The notes under the pieces: generated by a model
The model's input: only the letters and a program-made list of their open reading frames with translations
What the model was told of the DNA's origin: nothing
Database searches by the model: none
Origin: Euborellia annulipes
Lineage: Eukaryota > Arthropoda > Insecta > Dermaptera > Anisolabididae
NCBI GenBank assembly: GCA_023213315.1
Contig: JAKCPI010007829.1
Span: forward strand, 1 to 64,000
Length of the DNA: 64,000 bases
Reading direction: 5' to 3'
Translations under genes and position numbers: made by a program
Shown: in pieces, positions 32,367 to 43,681 of the stretch
Position numbering within the stretch: the first letter of the stretch is position 1
Layout of the letters: each line of letters begins with the position of its first letter

Positions 32367-33310
32367 CAGTGATTCCCAACCTGAGGGCGATCGACCCCAA
32401 GTGGGCCATTTGGGTTATCAGGGGGGCGATGAGTATTCAAAGAGGGAAAAATTATTAATTTACTAAAATTTAAAAGAACAAAGAGAAAATGATTCATTTT
32501 TAACTTTGAAATTTGCTGAAAATCGGGATAGGTGGCCGCTGAAAAACAAGACCGTTGAACGCCCGCCGGAAGCCATCGATACATTGTATTTAATAAATTA
32601 CATAATAAATGTATAATGTCAAATGGCCTCAGCAGCCGAAATGACTTTCGTAAAAAAAAAAAAAACTTTGAAATTTTTAAGTACTTTTTGGTTAAAAATT
32701 TTAAATCATACCCTAGTATTTATTAAGAAAGTATCATAGTGAATTTTATACATTGTTGAACTACATATCTTATATAATTACACAGTATGCGATGACCAAG
32801 TACATAAATCCTAATATATAATTTATTTATGTACAGTGAGCGCCTCAATTAAGTCCCCACCTGATAGCTCGAGCCTTAAGCATATGGTATAGTATATGGT
32901 GTAAAGAAAAATAATTTTAATGACCGAAAAGATAAAACGTAAAATCTGGTAGAGATTGTTTTATTTTACCTTTTCAAATTTAAAATTATTTCACATTTAC
33001 CATATAGGCCTACTCTACCATATAATTAAGTTTAAAGCTATTAGGTGGGGATTTAATTGTGGTACGTAAATGCAGATGCAGATCACAGAATCCATGAATT
33101 TGATTCAATTTGAACCATGTAAATTGTGATGTATGTACAGCAGGTATACCAGTCTTTCCCAAACTGTGCTGTTTTCTTTGGGCGTCGTGAAAATTATAAA
33201 TATTATATTAATTTTTTGCTATTAGTCGAAAAATTAAATGAAAAGGGGGCGATGGGTGTTCGACAACATCCAGAAAGGGGCGAGGGGCCAAAAAAGGTTG
33301 GGAACCACTG
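32367..33310. mobile_element. hAT-like element, TSD TATTAGAA
   Basis: 944 bp with ends CAGTGATTCCCAACCT and GGTTGGGAACCACTG, the typical short hAT termini. TATTAGAA is repeated exactly at 32359-32366 and 33311-33318. A second TIR-like pair lies inside (CAGTCTTTCCCAAACT near 33151), so it may be composite. Contains the mariner-type MITE at 32834-33062. No transposase. Confidence 0.85.
32834..33062. mobile_element. mariner-type MITE (CAGTGAGCGCC family), nested
   Basis: Left end CAGTGAGCGCCTCAATTAAG; the right end has lost its last nine bases (…TTTAATTGTGG then TA). Full relative at 39839-40059. Confidence 0.75.
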
Positions 33311-33499
33311 TATTAGAACTACCTGGATATTTTTAAGCGGTGTCGCCTTAAAAATATCTTGAAAATGCAAAATAAGAGCCGTTTTAGAGCACATTTTCTA
33401 TTAAAAGTTACTTTTCTCTCTATCTCTAAAACTGCGCCTGATGGGGCAAAACTGAAATGATATTTCATTTCATCATTAAAAATATGGGGATTGACTTCC

Positions 33500-34158
33500 C
33501 CGAGACTTTCTCGTATATTCTTTTGGAATTACGTCTGGGTGTGTGTGTGAACACGATTGCTTAAAAACCAAAGCAGCTAGATCGATGAAATTTGGTATAT
33601 GCTCCTTACACTAAAATTGTAGATTTCTATCAACTTTTGGAGTAAATACGTCACTTGGAAGTAGTACTTTACCTAATAAGCTTTTTTATCATATTGTGAT
33701 AAATTATTCAATTTTAAAAAGTTTTTATTCTTTGACATTTTTCCGAAAACTGAATAGTTTTTGAAATAATCACAGATGAATTCATTTGTATATATTTACA
33801 TGTTTTTTAATGACACCTACTGTATGATTTTGTTTTGATTTTTCTTTCCAAAATTAACGAAAAATGTCGTTTTCTTCTGTGATTATTTCAAAAACTATTC
33901 AGTTTTCGGAAAAATGTCAAAGAATAAAAACTTTTTTAAAATTGAGTATTTTATCATAATATAACAAAGAAATTGAAAATTTCGAAATTTCTGGGGGGGG
34001 GGGGAATCGTGTTCACACCACACACACAGACATAATGCCCAAAAAGGTATTGGTTTGGACTCAGGGAGGTCTAAAACGTGGAGAAACATCAAAATCTCGA
34101 AGTCGAATTTTTTTACGATTACAATACTTTCTCTTTATATTCTATACGAGAAAGTAAA
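33500..34158. repeat. SBR subfamily C with a long internal inverted repeat
   Basis: The right end TACTTTCTCTTTATAT... GAGAAAGTA and CATCAAAATCTCGA tie it to SBR. Its left end begins GAGACTTTCTCGTATA, so both ends carry the tail-like hairpin. Arms 33710-33785 and 33868-33945 (tttgacatttttccgaaaac) form an internal foldback. Confidence 0.65.
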
Positions 34159-34489
34159 AAAAAATACTTCTAGAATCTCATATCTTTATTCTTGTGAAAG
34201 AAAAAACTTCATTTTTGTCGACCAGTGTAATCAAATATACAACAAGGGGAGGGGGCAGGGGACTCAATCCGTTTTGGAATGCGAATGCAAAGCGTTTTCA
34301 GAATATTTGTAACAATTCTTCAAGATATTCAATGATCATGGATCCAGCAGCTGCAAAGTTTAATCCCCTCTGATAAAATAAAATTAATCTCTCTTTCGTT
34401 GCATATTTTTGTTGGTTTATTAAAATTCTTGTATATCTCCCCCCCCCCCTATTTATCATGTTGCGTGTTTTTTTGTTGTTGTTGTTGTC

Positions 34490-34572
34490 AGGCGCGTGGC
34501 TGAGACGTGCCTGGTTTGTGGTTGTGGTTGCGTGCTCTGGGATATGAACCCAGGACCTTTCTCTCTCTCTTG
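34490..34572 (-). repeat. tRNA-like T-arm relic
   Basis: Minus strand CTGGGTTCATATCCCAG is a perfect T-arm-like hairpin with a B box. No matching acceptor or anticodon arm is convincing. Confidence 0.35.
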
Positions 34573-34805
34573 CTTACCCATTATTATCAATATTATTTAT
34601 TATTGTGCTGCCATGAAAGAGTATAGTCTCTAATTAAAATAATGGAAACTACAAATCTTAAAGAGAAAGAGAAAGAACCTTTTCTTTTATTCGAGTTCAA
34701 TCATTCAATCAGAATGAAGGAAATTAGATTCTTTTGTACGTAGATTTGCAAAACACAATGCTGGCTGGCGTTGATGGAGTTGATTTGGCTAACGGTTCAC
34801 CTCAA

Positions 34806-34850
34806 CGTTTCGGTTTTTATAAGATAATTTCATCATCATCATCATTAAGC
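34806..34850 (-). ncRNA. Degenerate hammerhead-like motif
   Basis: ATGATGA in place of CUGANGA, a weak stem II, then CCGAAACGTT. Relic only. Confidence 0.25.
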
Positions 34851-35000
34851 AGTTGTCGATAGAGCGTATTAGGGGTGTCTCCTCAGTCTTTTAGATTATG
34901 TTTTAAGCCCTAAACCTTGTAACCTCCATGGATATGAATGAAATTATTTAGTAGGCTTAGATGTGAGGTTTCATATTTTTCCTTGACCTTTGGTTGATAT

Positions 35001-35316
35001 TAGGGTCCGACCGAAGCAAGATTTTCAGCCGAAACCGAATATTCGGCCTCAATCTTAGTTTCGGCCGAAACCGTAACCGAAACCGAAACTTATATTTCCT
35101 ATAAAAAATATCATTTTACCTACTAGACTAAATTTTTTTCTCCCTCAAGTGCCTCATTTGACCTTTTATTTTTTTTTTTTTTTGCATGCGAGTCGCGAGT
35201 CTCATCCCATCTTTTCAGACTCAGGTTTCGGCCGGCCGAAACCGAAACTACGACCGAAATTATGATTTTTGGCCGAAACTGGTCGAAACCGTAACCGAAT
35301 ATTCGGTCGGTTCCTA
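35001..35316. mobile_element. hAT-like element with CCGAAAC repeats, TSD GTTGATAT
   Basis: 316 bp; ends TAGGGTCCGACCGAA and TTCGGTCGGTTCCTA. GTTGATAT is exact at 34993-35000 and 35317-35324. Subterminal CCGAAACCGAAAC and CGAATATTCGG repeats on both sides could be transposase-binding arrays. Confidence 0.85.
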
Positions 35317-35452
35317 GTTGATATATAGTAAATTATTAGTTTTGTTAATAATATTCAAATAGTAAAATTTCAATTTTGTTATCTATTTCATAATTTTATT
35401 TATTTTTACCTCCTCAAATCACCCTTAATTTAAAGAATCACCCATTTAAATT

Positions 35453-36121
35453 AGGGACGGATTAAAGGGGGGGGGGGGAATAAAAAATTGAAACAATTTT
35501 AGACACTAGTCATCTAAAGAAACTATGCCTTTATGTCTACAATTTATTTATTTTTTTTATTAAAAAAAAAAAAAAACACTCACACTTTTTCTCATTCAAA
35601 CTCACACTCACACACACATCATACACATTCGCACAGTCTTTTCGGCAACTCAGGCCAGTACTTTGACGATAACTGTTGTATTATTTATAATATCTATTGG
35701 GGGTTCAGGCATTTCTATTTAAGCAATCTGGTATCCAAATGGCTTAAATACAATCATAGGACTGCTTGGTGACCGAACCCGCGACTTTTGGTATACAAGG
35801 TTAGCACGTTAACCCCTAAACCAAGTCCCGAGGGCGTCTACAATTTATTAAACTATCAATTTTAACTCACAAAATCACCTTAACGGTGCTAGAATTTGAA
35901 AGTATTATTTAAAAAACTTTCATCCCCCAGAGGGGCTCTCCTGTAAATAGAATCCGCCACCCAACTGCCCCCACCGAGTTCCCATCCCGTGCCATGCGAT
36001 AAAAATTTCTTTAAATGGAATTGTCTCTCAATCAATTTAAGAAAATAGGGAAGGCGTCTAAATGAACTCAAATGCCGAAAAATACTTTAAATTAAAAAAA
36101 ATCCGCATTAATCTGTCCCTG
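35453..36121. mobile_element. hAT-like element, TSD TTTAAATT, containing a SINE
   Basis: Ends AGGGACGGATTAAAG and CATTAATCTGTCCCTG (the outermost C is lost on the left). TTTAAATT at 35445-35452 and 36122-36129. A G run lies just inside the left end. The SINE at 35549-35835 was inserted later. Confidence 0.8.
35549..35835 (-). mobile_element. tRNA-derived SINE, 14-bp TSD
   Basis: Full copy on minus: tRNA-like head, central hairpin, CA/TG-rich tail, A run. Exact duplication GTCTACAATTTATT at 35535-35548 and 35836-35849. Confidence 0.9.
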
Positions 36122-36176
36122 TTTAAATTCACGACTGTTGGGACTAGTTATATTAAATAATATTTCAAATGATACA

Positions 36177-36301
36177 CTAGGTGATATGTTTCAAATTTTC
36201 ATCATTCCTTGGTCATTCGCCTATGAAAATTACAATAACGTTGAAATATGTATAAAGTGTATTATTTCACCAATAAAAAACTTGAAACATTTTACCTAGA
36301 G
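36177..36301. mobile_element. Small TIR element
   Basis: Terminal repeats CTAGGTGATATGTTTCAA and TTGAAACATTTTACCTAG, about 125 bp. Duplication not resolved. Confidence 0.45.
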
Positions 36302-37461
36302 TATTATTTGTAATATATTTTAAAACTTTATTAAATATCACTACTCATTAAGGACTATAATAGCCCTGAGAGGGAAAGATTTGCAACTCTATTGCCTATT
36401 TTAATTTTAATTGATTTCAATAAGAAATAATATTTTGTGCGTGGGAATGGAGAGAGCTCTCTCAAGCCTCTCAAAAGAAAGACTACGTACGAGTATAATC
36501 CCTTTTTTTGTTAAAAAATTAACAAAATCCCTACTCAAGGAGAGGAGGGGGGGGTAAATAAATAAATAAATAAATACACAATAAAACTTTAGTCTAGAAT
36601 TCGCCCATTCCATACAATGCAACAAAATTTGTTCTTTTTTTTTTTATTTGATTTGTTATATTCGTGGGAGGTCTTGTTCAAGTGACCCGGATAATCCCAT
36701 TTCTCTTTTTGTGCCCTCTTCATGAGAAAGTTTATATTATCAATAAGAAGAAGAAGGATCCGAGTGATTTGTTCAATTAGAAAACAAACTGACAAATATT
36801 TGAAAAGTTAAGCAAGGTAGAGAGGAGACCTTTTGTGACGTCACGACAAAAGGGCCTTTAAAAAATAACAACTCAAAAGAGAAAGAAATAAGAACAACAT
36901 TTATGAAAGCTTAGTTATCAAAGCGTCATAAAAGTGTCTGGCTAGATGGGAAGATTCTTTTTTATTTTTTCCTCTCAATGCAAACTGTCAGATCAATTAT
37001 TAGGCCCTATTATAGAGCGTTAAATAAAGAGCCCATTCCCCGAGGCAACCAGCGAGCTCAGTTTCAGAATGAATTGAATAAAAAAAATACTGTCAACAAG
37101 CTTGCTATTCTTTAGTTGGAAACGACCTCCGTCCTTCACGTGACGCTCACACACGGTTGGTTGCTTCATTTCTAATTAACTAGCAAACCAGCAGATAGAT
37201 ATAGTAAAGAAGAACACCTTTGAGTTTAAAAAAATGAGACTTTTCACGTATAATTTACTATCTATGGTATAAAGGAAGATTTGTGAAGTTATCAACTTAA
37301 TAAAGGCATCATTTATAAAAATTAAAATTAAAATTAACTAACAAAAATTTTAAAATTTCTAAAAAATATATATTGTGTTCCTAATTTCACCCTTTAGTTA
37401 TACCGAACTTTGAGCTAACTGTTAGCTTAACTATATGTGAAAAGACTCGAAAGTTATTGTT
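36302..37461. other. Intergenic stretch
   Basis: No exon recognised. Frames on minus at 36407-36795 contain T- and A-run translations. Confidence 0.55.
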
Positions 37462-37471
37462 AACTAGCTTA

Positions 37472-38334
37472 CAGTAAATGTATTTCAGCTGGGAATCGTT
37501 GATTAGGACGATAAGGAGAAAAAAAAAACAGCTTCCTTTTTTCTCTCTCACCACTTCAATTTATTGCAAATATTTAGGCTCTTCAACAGGTGCCATCTTC
37601 AGTGCATATATGAATTATTTGAGAGAGATTGTCAGTATTATAAAAAAATTGCTGCAGCTTCTTATCGTTTCACAGGTGTTCGGTGTCAAGAATAAAACAA
37701 TTAAAAAAAAAAAAAAACTATTTTATTTTTATTTTTCAAGTGGGCCAACTGAATGCATTTAACAGTTTCGAATCAGCGATTCATCTTCAGGGCCTGGAAT
37801 TTTTTATATAATTCAATTTACATTCAACTTTTTATAAAAAATTTTTTATATTAATAAGTTTTTATTAGATATAAGTTAACTTATTAATTTATAGATATAA
37901 CTTGCTACTTACTATTTTTACTATGTTGCTTAATGTATATAATTTGCTACTTTATTATTTTAATATGTTATTTATATGGATTTTTGTATATATGTATGTG
38001 AAGGGAATGACTGAGGGGTCCCCCTAATGAATTAAAAAAAAAAAAAAAAAACTTATTAATATAAAAAAAAATTTTATAAAAAGTTGCATTCAGTTGGCCC
38101 ACTTGAAAAATAAAAATAAAATAGTTTTTTTTTTTTTTTTTAATTGTTTTATTCTTGACACCGAACATCTGTGAAACGATAAGAAGTTGAGCAATTTTTT
38201 TATTATATTGACAATCTCTCTCAAATTATTCATAAATGCACTGAAGATGGCACTTGTTGAAGAGCCGAAATATTTGCAATAAATTGGAGTGGGGAAAGAG
38301 AAAAAGGAAGCTTTTTCTCCTTATCGTCCTAATC
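37472..38334. mobile_element. Large foldback with three hammerhead motifs, 10-bp TSD
   Basis: 863 bp with arms about 37490-37860 and 38040-38334. Motifs: 37571-37602 (-), AUAU type with GAAA mutated to TAAA; 37763-37790 (-), CTGAAGA, perfect stem II GAATC/GATTC, GAAACTGTT; 38241-38283 (+), CTGAAGA ... GAAATATT. AACTAGCTTA flanks at 37462-37471 and 38335-38344. Confidence 0.8.
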
Positions 38335-38646
38335 AACTAGCTTATCCTAAGGATAGCTAGTTAATTAGAAGAGAAGCGGCCTTTAATCCCCGTTCACACT
38401 ATAATCGTCCACACTTGATATCGCGATTACTATTTTAGAAGAGGTGGATGAGGGAATTTGTGTGATACATCCCAAAGAATACTTTGAAAATAAAAAGATA
38501 AGATACAAGAATGTCCGAAAGCTCTGTCAATTTCCTGTTAATGAAATTACAGTCGCAGATACAGCGAAAAAAATACCCAGTGTAAATGGTCTTGAGTGAG
38601 ACAAAGTAAATTTTAATTTAGTTAGAGAGTTTTTAGAGAATGATTA

Positions 38647-38756
38647 AGACCCGTATTCATAGTCATTACTTGAGGAACAAGGAATCCTTATGCCTATATA
38701 AATGTATAGATATAAGGATTCCTTCTTCCTCAAGGAACGACTATGAATACGGGTAT
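38647..38756. mobile_element. Short palindromic MITE
   Basis: Arms ACCCGTATTCATAGTC... and ...GACTATGAATACGGGT (38649-38693, 38708-38754) with a 14-bp loop. A hAT element landed in its right terminus. Confidence 0.7.
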
Positions 38757-39034
38757 CAAGGGCGGATACAAGGGGGGGGGGGGGGGGTAAAGGGGGTAAT
38801 TACTCCCCTAAGATTTAAAAAAAAAATACTATTTTTCGAAAAAAAAAGTATTTTGAATGTAAAATTTTAAAAATTAATACTTAAAAATTTGATTTGTATT
38901 TATATTCTGGTAAACAAGTAGAATGCGCCTTTAAATTACCGAAATTAAGAAAAAATTGTGTGCTGTGCGACCAGTCACACCAGATCCCCTCCCCCCCCCC
39001 CCCCCCCCGAGAAACATCTCTGGATCCGCCCTTG
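38757..39034. mobile_element. hAT-like MITE, TSD ACGGGTAT
   Basis: Ends CAAGGGCGGATACAAGG and CTGGATCCGCCCTTG with long G and C runs just inside. ACGGGTAT at 38749-38756 and 39035-39042. It carries half of an SBR head hairpin (about 38925-38988). Confidence 0.85.
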
Positions 39035-39383
39035 ACGGGTATAAGACACGGGAATTTTTATTATGGAATAATTTTATTAGCAAAAATTCTTCAAAAATAT
39101 TTATATACTTCTTTCTCGTTTTGACTAAAAATATTTTTCTTTCTATATCTTCTAATTCCATTCATTAAATTTTATTAGGTAATGTCAACTTATATAATTT
39201 AATATTCGTTAAATAATTATCAATTTATGTAAATAACTTTTTCTCTCTCTTAACTAAAAATTCATTATCATTCATCAAGCTCCAACTTTCTTTTGTAACT
39301 AATTAGAAGTCATGAAAAGTCATAAAAGACATTAATCTCTATGCAACTCATGATGTCATGATCTAGCTTATTTTGCAAACTAA

Positions 39384-39775
39384 AAAATCTAGTGTAACTG
39401 GTTTGCACAGCACACAACTCTATGCTTATCACACCAGATTTTTTGTGTCGAGATATATTAAGTTTCCCCTAGCACCTTAGTTACAAACTTGACCAATTAC
39501 GTTTTATAAGTAAAAAAAAGCAAAAAAAGTCAATTAATTCAAAATTTTCATAGGCTCTGTGTATTTTAAATGTTGACTGCTTGAAATAAACTATGGTTAT
39601 TTTTCAAAATTTTAATCTCATATTTGGACATTTTATACACAATAGAGAATCCTAAATAAATACAAAATTTGATAATTGGAAAAATTTTTTTAAAATAGGT
39701 AAAAAGTTCCAAGTCAAAAGTCCCTTTTTGAATCGAAATTAACATGCAAATCCCCATATGGGGATTTAATATTGG
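39384..39775 (+). repeat. SBR subfamily B
   Basis: Short head (ATCTAGTGTAACTGG... CACACCAGAT) and the same body as 29634-29985. Confidence 0.7.
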
Positions 39776-39838
39776 CTCTATGGAAGGAAGAGCCGGAAAA
39801 TGAATTTGAAAAAAACTGAATTACATCAGCAAAGTGTA

Positions 39839-40059
39839 CAGTAAGCGCCACAATTAAGTCCCCACCTGGGAGCTAGAGCCTTAAGTATATAGTGAAATAA
39901 TTTTAATAACCGAAAAAGTAAAAATCTGGTACAGATGATTTTATTTTACCTTTTCAAATTTAAAATTATTTCACTATATACCACAGTGTATATATGTTAT
40001 ATTTACCATATACTTAAGGCTCTAGCTCCCAGGTGGGGACTTAATTATGGCGTTCACTG
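39839..40059. mobile_element. mariner-type MITE (CAGTGAGCGCC family), TSD TA
   Basis: 221 bp; terminal repeats of about 45 bp, CAGTAAGCGCCACAATTAAG with near-perfect complement at the right. TA at 39837-39838 and 40060-40061. Inserted in SBR sequence. Confidence 0.85.
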
Positions 40060-40061
40060 TA

Positions 40062-40425
40062 CATTAAACAATTTTCACAAAATATTACTGATAAACTTTT
40101 TAAAGATCATGTAAAAAAATAATTGATTTATGAATTGTAATCAAAATCGTTGGAGCGAATTTTGAGAAAATCAAAAAAACTGAAAAAGTGAGTCAGTAAA
40201 GTGCTAGACTTTTGTTCAAAAGATTCCTGTCACGTGCCAGGGTAGCATCAAACTTGAATATAAAATTTCAACCTCCTAGCTCTTTTCGTTCTTCAGATAT
40301 TTCACAGACAGACTATGTTGAGCTCAGGGGACCTCAAAACGTGTATATCCATCAAAATCTCGACATCGAATTTTTGAAATACTTTATCTCTATATATCAT
40401 ATATATGTAGGCAAGAGAAAGTAAA
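40062..40425 (+). repeat. SBR body and tail
   Basis: Continues the SBR body interrupted by the preceding MITE and ends with the tail hairpin (GAGAAAGTA at 40425). Confidence 0.7.
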
Positions 40426-40950
40426 TAAACCGATGACCGGTTTCATCTCTCTATAGGTCCCTCTCCCCAACTAGCCCCGACATTGTTTCTTCAGTTTCCG
40501 GAACAAAACATCTCTCGACACACACACACACAGTTATTAAACTGAAAATACTAGTTAAATAGTGGCCACACCAGTTTATTTTTTCTTGAAGCTAAAAATA
40601 AAGAGATTGATAGATTTTTCATTGAGAAAAAAGAATTTTGTTTTTTTGACGCGTTGCGTGAAGAAGAAAAGAGATCAGATATAATTAAAGGACCTCTCCT
40701 GTTAAGATGCACAAGTAGTAACGAAGGAAGTCGACGATTAAAGCATTCCATTCTTCATTTTCAGTCAGTCAGTCAGAAGAAAAAGACCAAAGAACCAAAG
40801 GGAAAAAAAAAAACTTCTCAATAAAAAAACAAAAACGCCATCGAGTATGCAAAAATATTGATTTTGTTTTGTTATAAATGTATAATTTATATTTAATAGT
40901 TATCATCTTATTTATTGGGAATATTTTTATTTTCTTGAATATACATCAAA
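40426..40950. other. Intergenic stretch
   Basis: No gene seen. Confidence 0.55.
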
Positions 40951-40952
40951 AA

Positions 40953-41632
40953 AAAATCTGGTGTGACTGGTCGCAGAGCACACAACTTTCTCATTAAATT
41001 CGGTAATCGAAAGTTGTGTTCTGTGCTTGTCACACCAGATTTTGTGTCGAGATATATTTAGTTTCCGCTGGTATATTAGAATTCAAGATGTAAAATTTAT
41101 AAACAGAGAAAAATATTTATATTTAAATGGCAACCATTTCTCCTATCTTTCTTATGGAGTACAAGAGTAAAGTGGTCTTCGGAAGATTCCAATGGCAAAA
41201 TGAGAATATACATTTTAAAGAGCATCTAAAAAATAATTGATTTATGAATTTTAATAAAAATCGTTGGAGCAAATTTTGAGAAAATCGAAAAAAACTGAAA
41301 AAGTGCATCAGTAAAGTACTAGTACTCTTTGGCCAATTTTGTTCAAAAGCTTCGTGTCACGTCCCATGGGGGTGCCTAACTTAAATATAAAATTTCAACC
41401 TCCTAGCTCTTTCCGTTATTGAGATATTTTGTTCACAGACAGACACACAGACACACAGACACACAGACACACAGACACACAGACAGACAGACAGACCATG
41501 TCGCGAAAACCACTTTTTTGGATTCAGGGGACCTCAAAACGTGAAGATCCATCAAAATCTCGACATCGAATTTTTGACATGAATCCAATACTTTCTCTCT
41601 CTATATATTTCATATAGGGTAAGAGAAAGTAA
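40953..41632 (+). repeat. SBR family, best full-length copy
   Basis: Head hairpin 40953-41043, body with AAGTACTAGTACT near 41314-41330, a (CACAGA)n tract at 41434-41490, CCATGTCGCGAAAACC, and tail hairpin to GAGAAAGTA at 41630. A good reference copy. Confidence 0.85.
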
Positions 41633-41637
41633 AAATA

Positions 41638-41912
41638 GCCCTCGGGGCATGGCGTAGAGGTTAGCGTGCTAACCTCGTATACCAAACGTCGCGGGTTCGG
41701 ACCCCAGGCAGTCCGATGATTTTATTTAAGCCATTTGGTATCCAAATGGCTTAAATAAGAATGCCTGGACCCCACATATGTATATTAAATCAATAACGGT
41801 TATCGTAAATGTCTTATATGGCCTGAGTTGCCGAAAAGACTGTATGAATGTGTGTGTGAGTGTGAGTGTGAATGAGAAAAAAGTGTGAGTGTTAAAAAAA
41901 AAAAAAAAAAAA
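41638..41912 (+). mobile_element. tRNA-derived SINE
   Basis: Head GCCCTCGGGGCATGGCGTAG (A box) with GGGTTCGGACCCC (B box); central hairpin TTTAAGCCATTTGG/CCAAATGGCTTAAA; then TGGCCTGAGTTGCCGAAAAG, a TG-rich tail and an A run. It sits between the tail of one SBR and the middle of another. Confidence 0.85.
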
Positions 41913-42095
41913 ACTGAAAAAATACATCAGTAAAGTACTAGTACTTTTTGGCCGAATTTGAACAAAAGCTTATTTTCACGCCCTGGTTAGGTGGGTGCCT
42001 AACTTAAATATATAATTTCAGCCTCATTGCTCAATTCCTTCATGGTTTAATTTGGACACAGACAAACAGACAGACAGACTTTCCGGATGACCCTC
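41913..42095 (+). repeat. SBR body fragment
   Basis: From CTGAAAAAATACATCAGTA to the CAGA-type tract. Confidence 0.65.
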
Positions 42096-42488
42096 GTATA
42101 AATATTTTCCCATGTTTATAAATTTTACATCTTGGATTTTAATATACCGATGGAAACTAAATATATATCTCAACACAAAAAACATCTGGTGTGAAAAGCA
42201 CAGAACATAACTTTCGATTACGGTAAGAGAAAGTTCTCTGCTGTGCAGAGGCGTACCGAGGGGGGGGGGGGGATAGGCCCCCAAATATTTTGTCTTTGAG
42301 AGGATCAGAGATATACAGTGTTTTAAAAATATTTTTGTATATGGGGGAGGGTGGATATTTAAAAATGAAAATTCAATAAACAGTACATTTCTGGCACAAA
42401 ATGTATACCGTATAGGCCCCCTCTTCCAGCCCCCCAATTGTCTCGATACCCCCCTGGTGCTGGGAGACCAGTCACACCAGATTTTTTA
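42096..42488 (-). repeat. SBR head with a G-run hAT-like insertion in its hairpin
   Basis: Head stems at about 42185-42245 and 42463-42488 are separated by a block (42246-42462) with CAGAGGCGTACCGAGG and CGATACCCCCCTGG ends, like the GCGTACC hAT MITEs elsewhere. The flanks TGCTGTG/TGCTGGG are a plausible decayed duplication. Confidence 0.6.
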
Positions 42489-42960
42489 ATATGCTTATGT
42501 ATCAGTATACAGTTAGATTTTCTTTTCCTTTATCGAATGCTGAATGGGAGCTTCCAAATGAATGAACCAGGGCTCCTTACACACTCCGCCCTTTTTCCAC
42601 ATCGGCATGCATAATTAATTTTAACAAAAATCAAACGCAACTATAATTATCAATATATTCTAGGTTATTATTCACTAAACAAAAAAAAATCCTATAATTT
42701 TTAGGTTTGAATGGAATGGAATTTCAAGGAGCGTTTCTCTCTCTCTTGAGAGGAGATAATTAATACCCGAAGAGATATTATTCATTCATAGAATAAGACA
42801 AGAGAGAGAGAGAGAGAGAGAGGGGGAGATGTGGAAGACAGATGGACAGACGCATAAATAAAAATAAATGAATATTCAAAATCTTTTAATGATATATGGG
42901 AAGTAAAGAGAGACAGAAAAAATTGCCAAGTGAAGGAAATTAAGTGACGTAATAATAATT
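42489..42960. other. Intergenic stretch
   Basis: GA repeat at about 42800-42826. No gene seen. Confidence 0.6.
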
Positions 42961-42968
42961 GTTATAAC

Positions 42969-43531
42969 TAGAGACCGGATTTTAAGCAAAATGCTTATTG
43001 CTGAATTTTATAAGCAACCATTAGATATTTAATTTCTATACGAATTAGGAAAAATTAAGTGTATTGAGAATGCATTGTTTATGCTTTTTTTGAGTTTTTA
43101 TGCTTTTTTTTCCTTTCGTGCTTATTTGAACTTATTTTACGAATATTTATAATTTTTTTTTTTTTTTATTAAAAAACTTTTTTCCCATTCACACACGCAT
43201 ACCCCAGGGACGTATATAAGGGGGGGGGGCGCCGCCCCCAAAAAAAAAAAAATTTTCCAAAAGTGTGAAAAAATATAGCCCTGTAAAAAAATTTTTTCCG
43301 CAGGGTGAAAAAATTTGGTTCCGCAAAAATAAAATTTTTCGCAGGGCGGGGCGAAATAAATTTAGTTTCTTTAAAAAAAAATTTGTATACGCCATTGGTA
43401 TGAGTAAAAATTGCTTATTAGATGCTTTTTTTTTAACTTTTATGCTTATTTAACAACTTTTTATTCAAGTTTTTTATGCTTTTTTAAGCACTTTTTTTTC
43501 CATTTTTTTATGCTTTTTTGTCCGGTCTCTA
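42969..43531. mobile_element. hAT-like element, TSD GTTATAAC
   Basis: Ends TAGAGACCGGATTTTAAGC and GTCCGGTCTCTA. GTTATAAC at 42961-42968 and 43532-43539. Subterminal TTATGCTTTTTT and TAAGCA repeats. Another G-run block (43205-43397) is nested inside; its duplication is unresolved. Confidence 0.85.
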
Positions 43532-43681
43532 GTTATAACTAACGCGTATCAAAAGTAAGTAAACACTCTGGAGGCTTCGATTTTTGTTTTTCTTGAATAA
43601 ATATTTTTCTTGAAATGTATTTGAAACTGAATTTTGCCTTCAAAAGGTTTCTAAGCCTTACTGCTTTATTATATATTTACT

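Noticed and set aside
38770..38790. G-quadruplex-like G runs
   Set aside because: Single long G runs just inside hAT termini recur with the elements; they lack four separate G tracts.
41638..41720. tRNA gene at SINE heads
   Set aside because: A and B boxes are present but no proper acceptor stem closes, and the same head recurs with the same body in eight places.
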